A DNA stretch of 64,000 nucleotides, from NCBI RefSeq assembly GCF_017348915.1, contig NZ_CP071383.1, forward strand, positions 744,001-808,000, in the 5' to 3' direction. Of this stretch, positions 29,252 through 38,819 are shown piece after piece (the stretch's first letter is position 1; every line of letters begins with the position of its first letter). The notes under the pieces are model-generated. The model ran no database searches, was not told the origin of the DNA, and worked only from the letters and a program-made list of their open reading frames with translations. Source of the DNA: Leclercia pneumoniae. GTDB taxonomy: Bacteria > Pseudomonadota > Gammaproteobacteria > Enterobacterales > Enterobacteriaceae. The position numbers and the translations under genes are program-made.

Positions 29252-31507
29252 ATGGCGCTTTCAAAAACTGCTCAGCCAATCAATTACTCACTGCGTAAAA
29301 TCGCAGTGGTTGTAGCCACAGCGGTTAGCGGCATGTCTGCCTATGCACAGGCCGCTGAAACCCCGAAAAAAGAAGAGACGATTACCGTTACCGCAGCGCC
29401 AGCTCCACAGGAGAGCGCATGGGGACCCGCTGCGACCATCGCGGCACGGCAATCTGCCACCGGGACCAAGACCGACACCTCTATTGAGAAGGTGCCGCAG
29501 TCCATTTCCGTCGTGACGGCGGAAGAGATGGCATTGCATCAGCCTAAGTCTGTCAAAGAAGCACTTAGCTATACGCCGGGTGTTGCAGTAGGCACCCGTG
29601 GCGCCTCCAATACCTATGATTATTTGATTATCCGTGGTTTCGCTGCTGATGGCCAAAGTCAGAACAACTATCTGAACGGCCTGAAAATGCAGGGCAACTT
29701 CTATAACGACGCGGTGATCGATCCTTATATGCTCGAACGCGCCGAAGTGCTGCGCGGCCCGGTTTCAGTCCTGTACGGCAAGAGCAACCCGGGCGGCTTG
29801 CTGAATATGGTCAGTAAGCGTCCAACGACTGAACCCCTGAAAGAGATTCAGTTCAAAGCGGGTACTAACAGCCTGTTCCAGACCGGCTTTGACTTCAGCG
29901 ATGCGCTGGATGACGACGGCGTTTACTCATACCGTTTAACCGGTCTGGCGCGTTCTGCCAATGCTCAACAGAAGGGGGCAGAAGAGCAGCGTTATGCCAT
30001 TGCGCCGTCGTTCAACTGGCGTCCGGATGACAAAACCAATTTCACCTTCCTCTCCTATTTCCAGAACGAACCAGAAACGGGCTATTACGGTTGGCTACCA
30101 AAAGAGGGCACGGTAACAAAACTGCCTAATGGCAAACGTCTCTCTACCGATTTCAACGAAGGTGCTGACAATAACACCTACTCTCGTAACGAGAAAATGG
30201 TGGGATATAGCTTTGACCACGAATTCAACGAGACTTTCACGGTGCGCCAGAACTTGCGTTACGCCGAAAACAAGGTCTCGCAGAACAGTGTATACGGCTA
30301 TGGCATGTGCTCCGATCCTTTGTATTCCAACGATCCGGCTAACAGTCCTTGCGCGAATATCGCACCGTCAGAATGGGATCACTTCCTGACCCGTCGATAC
30401 GTAGATGATAACGAAAAACTTCAGAACTTCGCTGTTGATACCCAGCTGCAGAGTAAATTTGCGACGGGCTCAGTCGAACACACCTTACTGACGGGCATCG
30501 ATTTCATGCGTATGCGCAATGACATCGACTCCTGGTTTGGTTGGGCAGGATCTGTTCCATCTTCTGATATCTACAATCTCGATCGTAGCGACTTCGATTT
30601 TGGTGCACATCCTGGCCCAGGCGCCGCTTACCGCGTAATGAATAGACAGAAGCAAACAGGTCTCTATGCGCAGGATCAACTGCAATGGGATAAAGTATTG
30701 GTAACGCTTGGTGGCCGTTATGACTGGGCAAAACAAGATTCGCTGAACCGTGTTTCTGGGGTGGAAGACTCCCGCGATGATAAACAGTTCACCTGGCGTG
30801 GGGGCATCAATTACCTGTTTGACAACGGGGTAACGCCTTACTTCAGCTACAGTGAGTCTTTCGAACCGGCTTCCACGGTGGGCGAAGATACTAAAATTTT
30901 CGCACCTTCCAAGGGTAAGCAATACGAGGCAGGGGTAAAATACGTCCCGAGCGATCGTCCGATTGTGTTCACCGGTGCGGTTTATCAACTCACTAAAACC
31001 AACAACCTGATGGGGGACCCTGCGGGTTCATTCTTCTCGGTTGAAGGCGGCGAAATTCGTTCTCGCGGCGTTGAGCTCGAAGCGAAAGCAGCCCTGTCTG
31101 CAAGCGTCAACCTGGTAGGTTCTTATACCTACACGGATGCTGAATACACCACTGATACCAATTACAAAGGCAATACCCCTGCACAGGTGCCTAAACATAT
31201 GGCGTCATTGTGGGCGGATTACACCATCTATGACGGTGCGCTCTCTGGCCTGACGCTGGGTACGGGTGGTCGTTACTCTGGCTCCAGCTATGGCGATGCA
31301 GCAAACAGTTTCAAAGTGGGCAGCTACACCGTAGTTGATGCGCTGGTCCGTTACGATCTGGCTCGCCTTGGTATGGCCGGCTCTAACGTAGCGCTGCACG
31401 TCAACAACCTGTTCGATCGTGAATACGTCGCAAGCTGCTTCAATACCTACGGCTGCTTCTGGGGTGCTGAACGCCAGGTTGTCGCCACCGCGACCTTCCG
31501 CTTCTAA
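29252..31507 (+). CDS. fhuA: Ferrichrome outer-membrane receptor FhuA
   Basis: TonB-dependent receptor for ferrichrome; in E. coli also the receptor for phages T1, T5 and phi80 and for colicin M. It has 751 residues. The signal peptide ends around AQA, near residue 35; the TonB box is ETITVTA. A plug domain and a 22-strand barrel follow, ending in F (TATFRF). The extracellular loop with CSDPLYSNDPANSPC and the segment around SWFGWAGSVPSSD differ strongly from E. coli. ATG at 29252, after the Fur box. Confidence 0.97.
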   Translation: MALSKTAQPINYSLRKIAVVVATAVSGMSAYAQAAETPKKEETITVTAAPAPQESAWGPAATIAARQSATGTKTDTSIEKVPQSISVVTAEEMALHQPKSVKEALSYTPGVAVGTRGASNTYDYLIIRGFAADGQSQNNYLNGLKMQGNFYNDAVIDPYMLERAEVLRGPVSVLYGKSNPGGLLNMVSKRPTTEPLKEIQFKAGTNSLFQTGFDFSDALDDDGVYSYRLTGLARSANAQQKGAEEQRYAIAPSFNWRPDDKTNFTFLSYFQNEPETGYYGWLPKEGTVTKLPNGKRLSTDFNEGADNNTYSRNEKMVGYSFDHEFNETFTVRQNLRYAENKVSQNSVYGYGMCSDPLYSNDPANSPCANIAPSEWDHFLTRRYVDDNEKLQNFAVDTQLQSKFATGSVEHTLLTGIDFMRMRNDIDSWFGWAGSVPSSDIYNLDRSDFDFGAHPGPGAAYRVMNRQKQTGLYAQDQLQWDKVLVTLGGRYDWAKQDSLNRVSGVEDSRDDKQFTWRGGINYLFDNGVTPYFSYSESFEPASTVGEDTKIFAPSKGKQYEAGVKYVPSDRPIVFTGAVYQLTKTNNLMGDPAGSFFSVEGGEIRSRGVELEAKAALSASVNLVGSYTYTDAEYTTDTNYKGNTPAQVPKHMASLWADYTIYDGALSGLTLGTGGRYSGSSYGDAANSFKVGSYTVVDALVRYDLARLGMAGSNVALHVNNLFDREYVASCFNTYGCFWGAERQVVATATFRF

Positions 31508-31516
31508 TCTTCCTTC

Positions 31517-31540
31517 GGGCACGGTTCGCCGTGCCCTTTT
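31517..31540 (+). terminator. Attenuator between fhuA and fhuC
   Basis: GGGCACGG-TTCG-CCGTGCCC-TTTT: a perfect 8-bp stem with a UUCG tetraloop and a short T-run. It lies 15 bases before fhuC, so it should reduce transcription of fhuCDB relative to fhuA. Confidence 0.75.
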
Positions 31541-31555
31541 ACTAAGTTGGCTACG

Positions 31556-32353
31556 ATGCAGGACAAAACAACGCAATCCGATACAACCTTTTCGCTAAAT
31601 GCCACCTCCTTTCGCGTGCCTGGGCGCACGCTGCTGCACCCCCTTTCGCTGACCTTTCCTGCAGGCCAGGTCACCGGTCTGATCGGCCATAACGGCTCCG
31701 GCAAATCCACCTTACTGAAAATGCTTGGTCGTCATCAGCCGCCATCAGAAGGCGATATTTTGCTGGACGGACAGCCGCTGGAAAGCTGGAACAATAAGGC
31801 CTTTGCCCGCAAGGTGGCCTATCTGCCGCAGCAATTGCCGCAGGCCGAAGGGATGACCGTGCGCGAGCTGGTCGCGATTGGGCGTTATCCGTGGCATGGG
31901 GCGTTGGGACGTTTTGGCGTAGCCGACCGTGAAAAAGTGGAAGAAGCCATCGCCCTGGTGGGATTAAAACCACTGGCACATCGCCTGGTTGATAGCCTCT
32001 CTGGCGGTGAACGTCAGCGGGCGTGGATCGCGATGCTGGTGGCGCAAGATAGCCGTTGTCTGCTGCTGGATGAACCTACCTCCGCACTGGATATCGCCCA
32101 TCAGGTCGATGTGCTGGCATTGGTACATCGTTTAAGCCAGCAGCGTGGGCTGACGGTCATTGCGGTGCTGCATGATATCAACATGGCTGCCCGCTACTGT
32201 GATTATCTGGTGGCGCTGCGCGGGGGGGAAATGATTGCCCAGGGCACGCCTTCAGAGCTGATGCGCAGTGAGACGCTGGAAACCATTTACGGTATTCCGA
32301 TGGGCATTCTGCCGCACCCTGCCGGGGCGGCACCGGTGAGCTTTGTCTATTGA
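31556..32353 (+). CDS. fhuC: Ferric hydroxamate ABC transporter ATPase FhuC
   Basis: Drives hydroxamate siderophore import through FhuB. It has 265 residues with Walker A (GHNGSGKST), signature LSGGERQR and Walker B (LLLDEPTSALD). ATG at 31556; an in-frame TTG nine bases earlier is less likely. No clear ribosome site, so translation may be weak. Its TGA overlaps the fhuD ATG (TGATG). Confidence 0.97.
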   Translation: MQDKTTQSDTTFSLNATSFRVPGRTLLHPLSLTFPAGQVTGLIGHNGSGKSTLLKMLGRHQPPSEGDILLDGQPLESWNNKAFARKVAYLPQQLPQAEGMTVRELVAIGRYPWHGALGRFGVADREKVEEAIALVGLKPLAHRLVDSLSGGERQRAWIAMLVAQDSRCLLLDEPTSALDIAHQVDVLALVHRLSQQRGLTVIAVLHDINMAARYCDYLVALRGGEMIAQGTPSELMRSETLETIYGIPMGILPHPAGAAPVSFVY

Positions 32354-33243
32354 TGTCTGATTTAACGATTAGCCGCCGTCGGTTGTTGACGGCGATGGCC
32401 CTTTCGCCGTTGCTCTGGAAAATGGGCACCGCGCATGCCGCAGCCGCCATCAATAACGACCGTATTGTCGCCCTGGAGTGGCTGCCCGTTGAGCTGTTGC
32501 TCGCGCTCGGCGTCACGCCTTATGGCGTTGCGGATATCCCCAACTATCGGCTGTGGGTAAACGAGCCCAGCCTCCCTGACTCGGTCATCGACATCGGTTT
32601 GCGCACCGAGCCCAATCTCGAATTGCTGACGCAAATGAAACCCTCCTATCTGGTGTGGTCGGCAGGGTATGGCCCCTCAGAGGAGAAGCTGGCGCGGATT
32701 GCGCCAGGCCGGGGGTTCTCGTTTAGCGACGGGAAAGCTCCGCTAACGCAAGCGCGTCACTCGCTTAACGAGATGGCCCAGTTGTTAAACCTGGAGGCCG
32801 CTGCCCGTCAGCATCTTGATCACTTCGACAGCGTCATTGATAGCTACAAACCGCGCTTTGCCGGGCGCGGCGATCGGCCTCTGCTGATGATTACGCTGCT
32901 GGACGCCCGCCACGTACTGGTGTTCGGCAAAAACTGCCTCTTCCAGGAGGTGATGGATCGCTACGGAATAAATAATGCCTGGGAAGGGGAGATGACCTTC
33001 TGGGGCAGCACCGCGATAGGCATTGACAGGCTGGCGGCGTTTCGTGATGTCGATGTGCTCTGTTTTGATCATGGCAATGAGCGTGAAATGCAGACATTGA
33101 TGAAAACCCCGCTATGGCAGGCGATGCCCTTTGTCCGCCAGCAGCGTTTCCAGCGCGTACCGGCCGTGTGGTTCTACGGCGCGACCCTGTCGGCGATGCA
33201 CTTTGCCCGGGTACTGGATAGCGCACTGGGAGGCAAAGCATGA
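32353..33243 (+). CDS. fhuD: Periplasmic hydroxamate-binding protein FhuD
   Basis: Carries ferrichrome and related siderophores to FhuB. It has 296 residues with a twin-arginine signal (ISRRRLLTAMAL, cleaved near AHA). The fold is that of single-helix class III binding proteins. Overlaps fhuC by one base and fhuB by four, so translation is coupled. Confidence 0.96.
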   Translation: MSDLTISRRRLLTAMALSPLLWKMGTAHAAAAINNDRIVALEWLPVELLLALGVTPYGVADIPNYRLWVNEPSLPDSVIDIGLRTEPNLELLTQMKPSYLVWSAGYGPSEEKLARIAPGRGFSFSDGKAPLTQARHSLNEMAQLLNLEAAARQHLDHFDSVIDSYKPRFAGRGDRPLLMITLLDARHVLVFGKNCLFQEVMDRYGINNAWEGEMTFWGSTAIGIDRLAAFRDVDVLCFDHGNEREMQTLMKTPLWQAMPFVRQQRFQRVPAVWFYGATLSAMHFARVLDSALGGKA

Positions 33244-35222
33244 AATCACGGATAACATTGCTGCCGGGGCTACTGCTGGTCGCGCTGTTTGTGCTGGCGC
33301 TGGGTTTAACCTGGAGCAACCTGACGACCGCGTTGCCGCGAGCCCAGTGGGGCGAAGCGGTTGTTGCGCCAAATATTGATAAGATCGAACAGATGATCTT
33401 CCACTACAGCCTGTTACCGCGTCTGGTGATCTCGCTGCTGGTGGGGGCGGGCCTGGGCCTGGTGGGGGTACTGTTCCAGCAAGTGCTACGCAATCCCCTG
33501 GCGGAACCCACCACCCTGGGGGTGGCGACCGGCGCGCAGTTGGGGATGACTATCGCCACCCTGTGGGCGTTGCCGGGCGCACTGGCACCGCAGTTCGCGG
33601 CGCTGATTGGCGCCTGCGTAGTCGGTGCGCTGGTCTTTGGCGTGGCCTGGGGCAAGCGGTTATCACCGGTGACGCTGATCCTTGCCGGTCTGGTCGTCAG
33701 TCTTTACTGCGGTGCGATCAACCAGCTGCTGGTGATCTTCCATCACGATGAATTGCAAAGCATGTTCCTCTGGAGTACCGGTACGCTAACGCAGACCGAC
33801 TGGAGCATTGTGCAGCGGCTGTGGCCACAACTGCTGGGCGGCGTCTTGCTCACGCTGTTACTGCTGCGCCCGCTGACGTTGATGGGGCTGGATGATGGCG
33901 TGGCGCGTAATCTCGGGCTGGCGCTGTCGCTGGCGCGTCTGGCCGCGCTGACGCTGGCGATTGTGATCAGCGCCCTGTTGGTCAACGCCGTCGGGATCAT
34001 TGGTTTTATCGGCCTGTTTGCGCCATTGCTGGCGAAAATGGTTGGTGCCCGTCGCCTGCTAACCCGGCTGCTGGTCGCTCCCCTGATTGGGGCCCTTATC
34101 CTCTGGCTGTCAGATCAGATTATTTTGTGGCTAACCCGCGTATGGATGGAGGTCTCGACTGGCTCGGTGACGGCGATCGTGGGGGCACCGCTGCTGCTGT
34201 GGCTCCTGCCGCGCCTGCGAAGCATGAGCGCGCCCGCGATGAACGCCGGGAACCATGTTGCTGCCGAACGTCATCACGTGCTGTGGTATGCCCTGGGGGG
34301 CGGCCTGCTGCTGTTACTGGCGGTGATGGCCGCGCTGGCCTTTGGGCGTGATGCCACAGGCTGGCATTGGGCGAGCGGGGCGCTGCTGGATGAGCTGATG
34401 CCGTGGCGCTGGTCGCGGGTCATGGCGGCGCTGATTGCCGGGGTAATGCTGGCGGTCGCGGGCTGTATTATTCAGCGCCTGACCGGCAACCCGATGGCGA
34501 GCCCGGAAGTGCTGGGTATCAGCTCTGGCGCGGCCTTCGGCGTCGTCTTAATGCTTTTCTTCGTCCCTGGCAATGCCTTCGGCTGGCTGATGCCGGCGGG
34601 CAGCTTGGGTGCGGCGGTAACCCTGCTGATCATTATGGTCTCGGCCGGGCGCGGGGGCTTTTCGCCTCACAGAATGCTGCTGGCCGGGATGGCGCTCAGC
34701 ACTGCCTTTACCATGCTGTTAATGATGCTGCAGGCCAGTGGTGACCCGCGTATGGCGCAGATCCTCACCTGGCTTGCGGGGTCTACCTATAACGCCTCTA
34801 CCGCGCAGGTGGTGAGCACGGGCATCGCGCTGGTGGTGCTTATGGCTATCGTGCCACTTTGTCGTCGCTGGCTGACGGTGCTGCCGCTGGGGGGCGACAC
34901 CGCCCGGGCGGTAGGCATAGCGCTGACGCCGTCTCGCGTGGGCTTACTCTTACTGGCGGCGTGCCTGACCGCCACGGCGACCATGACCATCGGCCCTTTA
35001 AGCTTTATCGGCCTAATGGCGCCGCACATTGCCCGTATGATGGGTTTTCGTCGTACGATGCCGCACATTGTGATGTCGGCGCTGACGGGGGGTATTTTGC
35101 TGGTGTTCGCGGACTGGTGCGGGCGAATGGTGCTTTTCCCTTATCAGATCCCGGCTGGGCTGCTGTCAACCTTTATCGGCGCGCCGTACTTTATCTGGCT
35201 GCTGAGAAAGCAGAGCAGGTGA
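33240..35222 (+). CDS. fhuB: Ferric hydroxamate permease FhuB
   Basis: Inner-membrane permease of 660 residues made of two fused FecCD-type halves (about 1-325 and 340-660). Each half has the coupling motif that contacts FhuC (GFIGLFAP and SFIGLMAPHIAR). Starts within the fhuD stop (ATGA). Two tandem terminator/palindrome units follow. Confidence 0.97.
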   Translation: MKSRITLLPGLLLVALFVLALGLTWSNLTTALPRAQWGEAVVAPNIDKIEQMIFHYSLLPRLVISLLVGAGLGLVGVLFQQVLRNPLAEPTTLGVATGAQLGMTIATLWALPGALAPQFAALIGACVVGALVFGVAWGKRLSPVTLILAGLVVSLYCGAINQLLVIFHHDELQSMFLWSTGTLTQTDWSIVQRLWPQLLGGVLLTLLLLRPLTLMGLDDGVARNLGLALSLARLAALTLAIVISALLVNAVGIIGFIGLFAPLLAKMVGARRLLTRLLVAPLIGALILWLSDQIILWLTRVWMEVSTGSVTAIVGAPLLLWLLPRLRSMSAPAMNAGNHVAAERHHVLWYALGGGLLLLLAVMAALAFGRDATGWHWASGALLDELMPWRWSRVMAALIAGVMLAVAGCIIQRLTGNPMASPEVLGISSGAAFGVVLMLFFVPGNAFGWLMPAGSLGAAVTLLIIMVSAGRGGFSPHRMLLAGMALSTAFTMLLMMLQASGDPRMAQILTWLAGSTYNASTAQVVSTGIALVVLMAIVPLCRRWLTVLPLGGDTARAVGIALTPSRVGLLLLAACLTATATMTIGPLSFIGLMAPHIARMMGFRRTMPHIVMSALTGGILLVFADWCGRMVLFPYQIPAGLLSTFIGAPYFIWLLRKQSR

Positions 35223-35229
35223 TAAAAGC

Positions 35230-35256
35230 AAAACGGCAACCTCTGGTTGCCGTTTT
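35230..35256. terminator. Bidirectional terminator after fhuB (copy 1)
   Basis: AAAACGGCAACC-TCT-GGTTGCCGTTTT, 8 bases after the fhuB stop. Confidence 0.8.
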
Positions 35257-35324
35257 TAGTATTTGTACCCTCTCCCTGTGGGGGAGGGCCAGGGTGAGGG
35301 CATCAGACCGCACCGGGTCAAAGC

Positions 35325-35351
35325 AAAACGGCAACCTCAGGTTGCCGTTTT
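35325..35351. terminator. Bidirectional terminator before the hemL end (copy 2)
   Basis: AAAACGGCAACC-TCA-GGTTGCCGTTTT, identical to copy 1 except in the loop. Confidence 0.8.
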
Positions 35352-35405
35352 TAGTGTTTGTACCCTTTCCCCGTAGGAGAGGGTCAGGGTGAGGGCACCA
35401 GGCCC

Positions 35406-36686
35406 TTAGAGCTTCGCGAACACTCTGCGCGCCGCATCAATGGTGTTGTTGATATCCTCAACGCTATGTGCAACTGACATAAAGCCCGCCTCAAACGCAG
35501 ATGGCGCCAGGTAGACACCCTCTTCCAGCATCAGGTGGAAGAAACGTTTGAAACGCTCCACGTCGCACTTCACAACATCCTGATAGCAGGTCACGGTTGC
35601 GGCATCGGTAAAGAAGAGGCCGAACATGCCGCCCACATGGTTTACCACCAGCGGGATACCGGCTTCTTGTGCCGCTTCCAGCAGGCCGTTTGCCAACTGC
35701 GTGGTCAGGTCGCTCAGGGTCTCATGAACCCCCGGCTGGGCCACTTCGGTCAGGCAGGCAAAGCCCGCCGCCATCGCAATCGGGTTGCCGGAAAGCGTGC
35801 CCGCCTGGTAGACCGGCCCGGTAGGCGCCAGCGCATCCATCACCTCTTTACGGCCACCAAAGGCCCCTACCGGCATACCGCCGCCGATGATTTTACCGAG
35901 GCAGGTCAGGTCTGGCACCACGTTGTAGTAAGACTGGGCACCCGCTAATGCGACACGGAAACCGGTCATCACTTCATCGATGATCAGCAGGGCATTAAAC
36001 TCGTCGCACAGGGCACGCAGGCCAGGCAGGAATTCAGGCTGCGGTGGAATGCAGTTCATATTGCCGGCAACAGGCTCTACGATGATACAGGCAATCTCCT
36101 GCGGGTATTGCTCAAAGGCCGCGCGCACGGAGTCGAGATCGTTATAGGTGCAGGTCAGGGTATGCTTCGCGAAATCCGCCGGAACGCCCGGCGAGTTCGG
36201 CTGACCGAGAGTCAGGGCACCGGAACCGGCTTTGACCAGCAGGCAGTCAGCGTGGCCGTGGTAACAACCTTCAAATTTGATGATCTTGTCGCGACCAGTA
36301 AAGCCACGCGCCAGGCGGATTGCGCTCATGGTCGCTTCGGTACCAGAGTTCACCATGCGCACCATATCCATGGTCGGAACCAGCTCGGTGACCAGGGCGG
36401 CCATTTTGACCTCCATTTCGGTCGGGGCGCCGAAGCTTAAGCCGCGCTGCGCAGCTTCAATCACCGCGTTGCGAATGGTCGGGTGGTTGTGTCCCAGCAC
36501 CATCGGGCCCCACGAGCCGACGTAGTCGATATAGGCTTTACCATCCACATCGTACAGGTATGCGCCGTCCGCACGTTCAATAAACAGCGGCGTACCGCCT
36601 ACGCCGGTAAAAGCGCGTACTGGGGAGTTAACACCACCCGGGATAAGTTCGCGGGCAGCGCTGTAAAGCGTTTCTGACTTGCTCAT
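35406..36686 (-). CDS. hemL: Glutamate-1-semialdehyde 2,1-aminomutase
   Basis: Makes 5-aminolevulinate for heme in the C5 pathway; PLP-dependent. It has 426 residues. The PLP lysine lies in [17 protein letters not shown] and the cofactor aspartate in [11 protein letters not shown]. The ATG at 36686 gives [18 protein letters not shown]; the 12 extra upstream codons are not homologous. Confidence 0.97.
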   Translation of the reverse strand: MSKSETLYSAARELIPGGVNSPVRAFTGVGGTPLFIERADGAYLYDVDGKAYIDYVGSWGPMVLGHNHPTIRNAVIEAAQRGLSFGAPTEMEVKMAALVTELVPTMDMVRMVNSGTEATMSAIRLARGFTGRDKIIKFEGCYHGHADCLLVKAGSGALTLGQPNSPGVPADFAKHTLTCTYNDLDSVRAAFEQYPQEIACIIVEPVAGNMNCIPPQPEFLPGLRALCDEFNALLIIDEVMTGFRVALAGAQSYYNVVPDLTCLGKIIGGGMPVGAFGGRKEVMDALAPTGPVYQAGTLSGNPIAMAAGFACLTEVAQPGVHETLSDLTTQLANGLLEAAQEAGIPLVVNHVGGMFGLFFTDAATVTCYQDVVKCDVERFKRFFHLMLEEGVYLAPSAFEAGFMSVAHSVEDINNTIDAARRVFAKL

Positions 36687-36748
36687 GGCGTCGTTCCTGG
36701 TTCGTATAAAATGATTAAGCACACTATTCTAAGTTATTCGCAGAAGGT

Positions 36749-36845
36749 TATATACCCGTGATACCTCAAGTTGCTTGTGCGTTGGCCTTACTACCCGGCT
36801 CGTCCCTGCATTTTTTGCCCGGCCGCCCGAATGATTGGGGTAAAC
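36749..36845. repeat. Degenerate ERIC-like palindromic repeat remnant
   Basis: The left end (TATACCCGTGATACCTCAAGTTGC, seen in two parts at 36751-36772) and following TGCGTTGGC resemble a dispersed enterobacterial palindromic repeat that I recall from related genomes. The right end CCGAATGATTGGGGTAAA resembles its other terminus. The centre appears deleted. Identification is from memory and tentative. Confidence 0.35.
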
Positions 36846-36890
36846 ATTTTAGCCACATTCATTTGCGATTTTATTCAGCACTTTTGCAGG

Positions 36891-36909
36891 CCAGACGGGA
36901 TACGTCTGG
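36891..36909. other. Hairpin upstream of clcA
   Basis: Perfect 7-bp inverted repeat CCAGACG/CGTCTGG with a GGATA loop, 42 bases before the clcA ATG. No T-run follows. Could be an operator or mRNA leader structure. Confidence 0.45.
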
Positions 36910-36951
36910 TAGAATCTCTCTGGCTATTTGTATGATCAATAAGAACAGACC

Positions 36952-38340
36952 ATGAAAACAGATACTCCCTCTTTTGAACAACAGCAGCTGGCACGTGCCC
37001 GGCAGCGTATCAGCATACGCCGCTTGCTTAACCGTGATAAAACGCCTTTGGCGATCCTGCTTGCCGCTGCGGTGGTGGGAACCCTGGCAGGGTTCGTTGG
37101 CGTCGCTTTCGAAAAAGCGGTCAACATAGTGCTGAACTGGCGTATTGGCACCGTGGCAAGCTATGCCGATCGCAGCTGGCTGGTGTGGGGCATGGCCTTT
37201 GGGCTATCCGCGCTCCTGGCGGCGACAGGTTATTTCCTGGTGCGTAAGTTTGCCCCTGAAGCGGGGGGGTCGGGCATTCCGGAAATTGAAGGCGCGCTCG
37301 AAGAGTTGCGCCCGGTGCGCTGGTGGCGCGTACTGCCCGTCAAGTTTATCGGCGGTATGGGAACGCTCGGTGCCGGTATGGTGCTTGGGCGAGAAGGGCC
37401 CACGGTTCAACTGGGCGGGAACGTGGGGCGCATGGTGGGTGATATTTTTCGCATGCGTAGCCCGGAAGCACGCCATACCCTGTTGGCTACCGGGGCTGCG
37501 GCAGGCCTTAGCGCCGCGTTTAATGCGCCGCTGGCAGGCATCTTATTTATCATTGAAGAGATGCGCGCCCAGTTTCGTTACAACCTGATCTCTATTAAGG
37601 CGGTCTTTACCGGCGTGATTATGTCGAGCATCGTCTTTCGTATCTTCAATGGCGAAGGGGCGGTGATAGAGGTGGGCAAGCTGACCAACGCGCCGGTGAA
37701 TACGCTGTGGCTCTATCTGGTGTTGGGGATGATTTTTGGCATCGTCGGCCCGCTTTTTAATACGCTGATATTGCGGGCGCAGGATATGTTCCAGCGTATC
37801 CATGGCGGAAACACTACCAAATGGGTGCTGGTTGGCGGCCTGCTCGGGGGGATATGCGGTATCCTGGGGTTTATCGAACCGAATGCTGCAGGTGGCGGTT
37901 TTGGCTTAATCCCGATTGCGGCCGCCGGTAATTTCAGCATCGGCCTGCTGCTGTTTATGTTTCTCTCCCGCGTCGTTACCACGGTGTTGTGCTTTTCGTC
38001 AGGCGCGCCTGGCGGAATTTTTGCGCCCATGCTGGCGCTGGGCACGCTGTTGGGTACCGCGTTTGGCATGGCCGCTGCGGCTGGATTTCCGGCGTATCAC
38101 CTTGATGCCGGGACCTTTGCCATTGCCGGAATGGGGGCGTTGCTGGCGGCCTCTTTACGCGCACCTCTGACCGGCATTGTGCTGGTGCTGGAGATGACCG
38201 ACAACTATCAGCTCATTTTGCCAATGATCATTACCTGCCTCGGCGCGACACTATTAGCCCAATTCCTGGGCGGTAAACCGCTATACTCCACCATTCTTGC
38301 GCGCACACTGGCGAAGCAAGAGGCAGAGCAGAATACTTGA
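36952..38340 (+). CDS. clcA: H+/Cl- exchange transporter ClcA
   Basis: Exchanges two chloride ions for one proton; linked to extreme acid resistance. It has 462 residues. Selectivity motifs GSGIPE and GREGPTV (gating Glu148) and the proton glutamate Glu203 (IIEEMR) are in the E. coli positions. The C-terminal tail after LAKQEAEQ is about 11 residues shorter than in E. coli. Monocistronic. Confidence 0.96.
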   Translation: MKTDTPSFEQQQLARARQRISIRRLLNRDKTPLAILLAAAVVGTLAGFVGVAFEKAVNIVLNWRIGTVASYADRSWLVWGMAFGLSALLAATGYFLVRKFAPEAGGSGIPEIEGALEELRPVRWWRVLPVKFIGGMGTLGAGMVLGREGPTVQLGGNVGRMVGDIFRMRSPEARHTLLATGAAAGLSAAFNAPLAGILFIIEEMRAQFRYNLISIKAVFTGVIMSSIVFRIFNGEGAVIEVGKLTNAPVNTLWLYLVLGMIFGIVGPLFNTLILRAQDMFQRIHGGNTTKWVLVGGLLGGICGILGFIEPNAAGGGFGLIPIAAAGNFSIGLLLFMFLSRVVTTVLCFSSGAPGGIFAPMLALGTLLGTAFGMAAAAGFPAYHLDAGTFAIAGMGALLAASLRAPLTGIVLVLEMTDNYQLILPMIITCLGATLLAQFLGGKPLYSTILARTLAKQEAEQNT

Positions 38341-38420
38341 TTGCTATACCAGGGTATTAGATAATGACAACAAGAATTGGGTGATTTTTAACCCGATAGC
38401 AGTATTCATGGGAGCATAAA

Positions 38421-38765
38421 ATGAGTGATGACATCGCGCTGCCGCTGCAATTTACTGAAGCAGCAGCTAAAAAAGTAAAAGACCTGATCGCCGATGAAGA
38501 TAACCCGGCGCTGAAATTGCGTGTTTATATTACCGGTGGCGGTTGTAGCGGCTTCCAGTATGGATTTACCTTTGACGATCAGATTAACGATGGCGATATG
38601 ACCATTGAGAAGCAGGGCGTGGCCCTGGTGGTCGACCCGATGAGCCTGCAATATCTGGTGGGTGGTGCGGTGGACTACACCGAAGGCCTGGAAGGCTCCC
38701 GTTTCGTGGTAACTAACCCGAACGCCAAAAGCACCTGCGGGTGCGGCTCCTCCTTCAGCATCTAA
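38421..38765 (+). CDS. erpA: Iron-sulfur cluster insertion protein ErpA
   Basis: A-type carrier that delivers Fe-S clusters, essential for IspG/IspH maturation in E. coli. It has 114 residues; cluster cysteines are Cys42 (GGGCSGFQY), Cys106 and Cys108 (TCGCGSSF). GGGAGCATAAAATG gives the start. Confidence 0.97.
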   Translation: MSDDIALPLQFTEAAAKKVKDLIADEDNPALKLRVYITGGGCSGFQYGFTFDDQINDGDMTIEKQGVALVVDPMSLQYLVGGAVDYTEGLEGSRFVVTNPNAKSTCGCGSSFSI

Positions 38766-38786
38766 AATTGCACGGTGCAGAAGACA

Positions 38787-38814
38787 AAAACGGCAACCTC
38801 AGGGTTGCCGTTTT
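38787..38814. terminator. Bidirectional terminator between erpA and yadS
   Basis: AAAACGGCAACC-TCAG-GGTTGCCGTTTT, followed by GCTTTT. Another copy of the shared hairpin. Confidence 0.8.
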
Positions 38815-38819
38815 GCTTT

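Larger units (their letters stand above)
35225..35400. repeat. Tandem duplication of the composite terminator/palindrome repeat
   Basis: Unit 1 (35225-35319) and unit 2 (35320-about 35400) repeat with a 95-base period. Each starts AAAGCAAAACGGCAACC, forms the GGTTGCCGTTTT hairpin (35230-35256; 35325-35351), passes TTTGTACCCT and ends in a CTCTCCC-type palindrome and CAGGGTGAGGGCA. The complement equals the repeat at 9276-9348. Confidence 0.8.

Noticed and set aside
31547-31555. TTG start for fhuC
   Set aside because: The ATG three codons later gives the E. coli length and is the stronger initiator.
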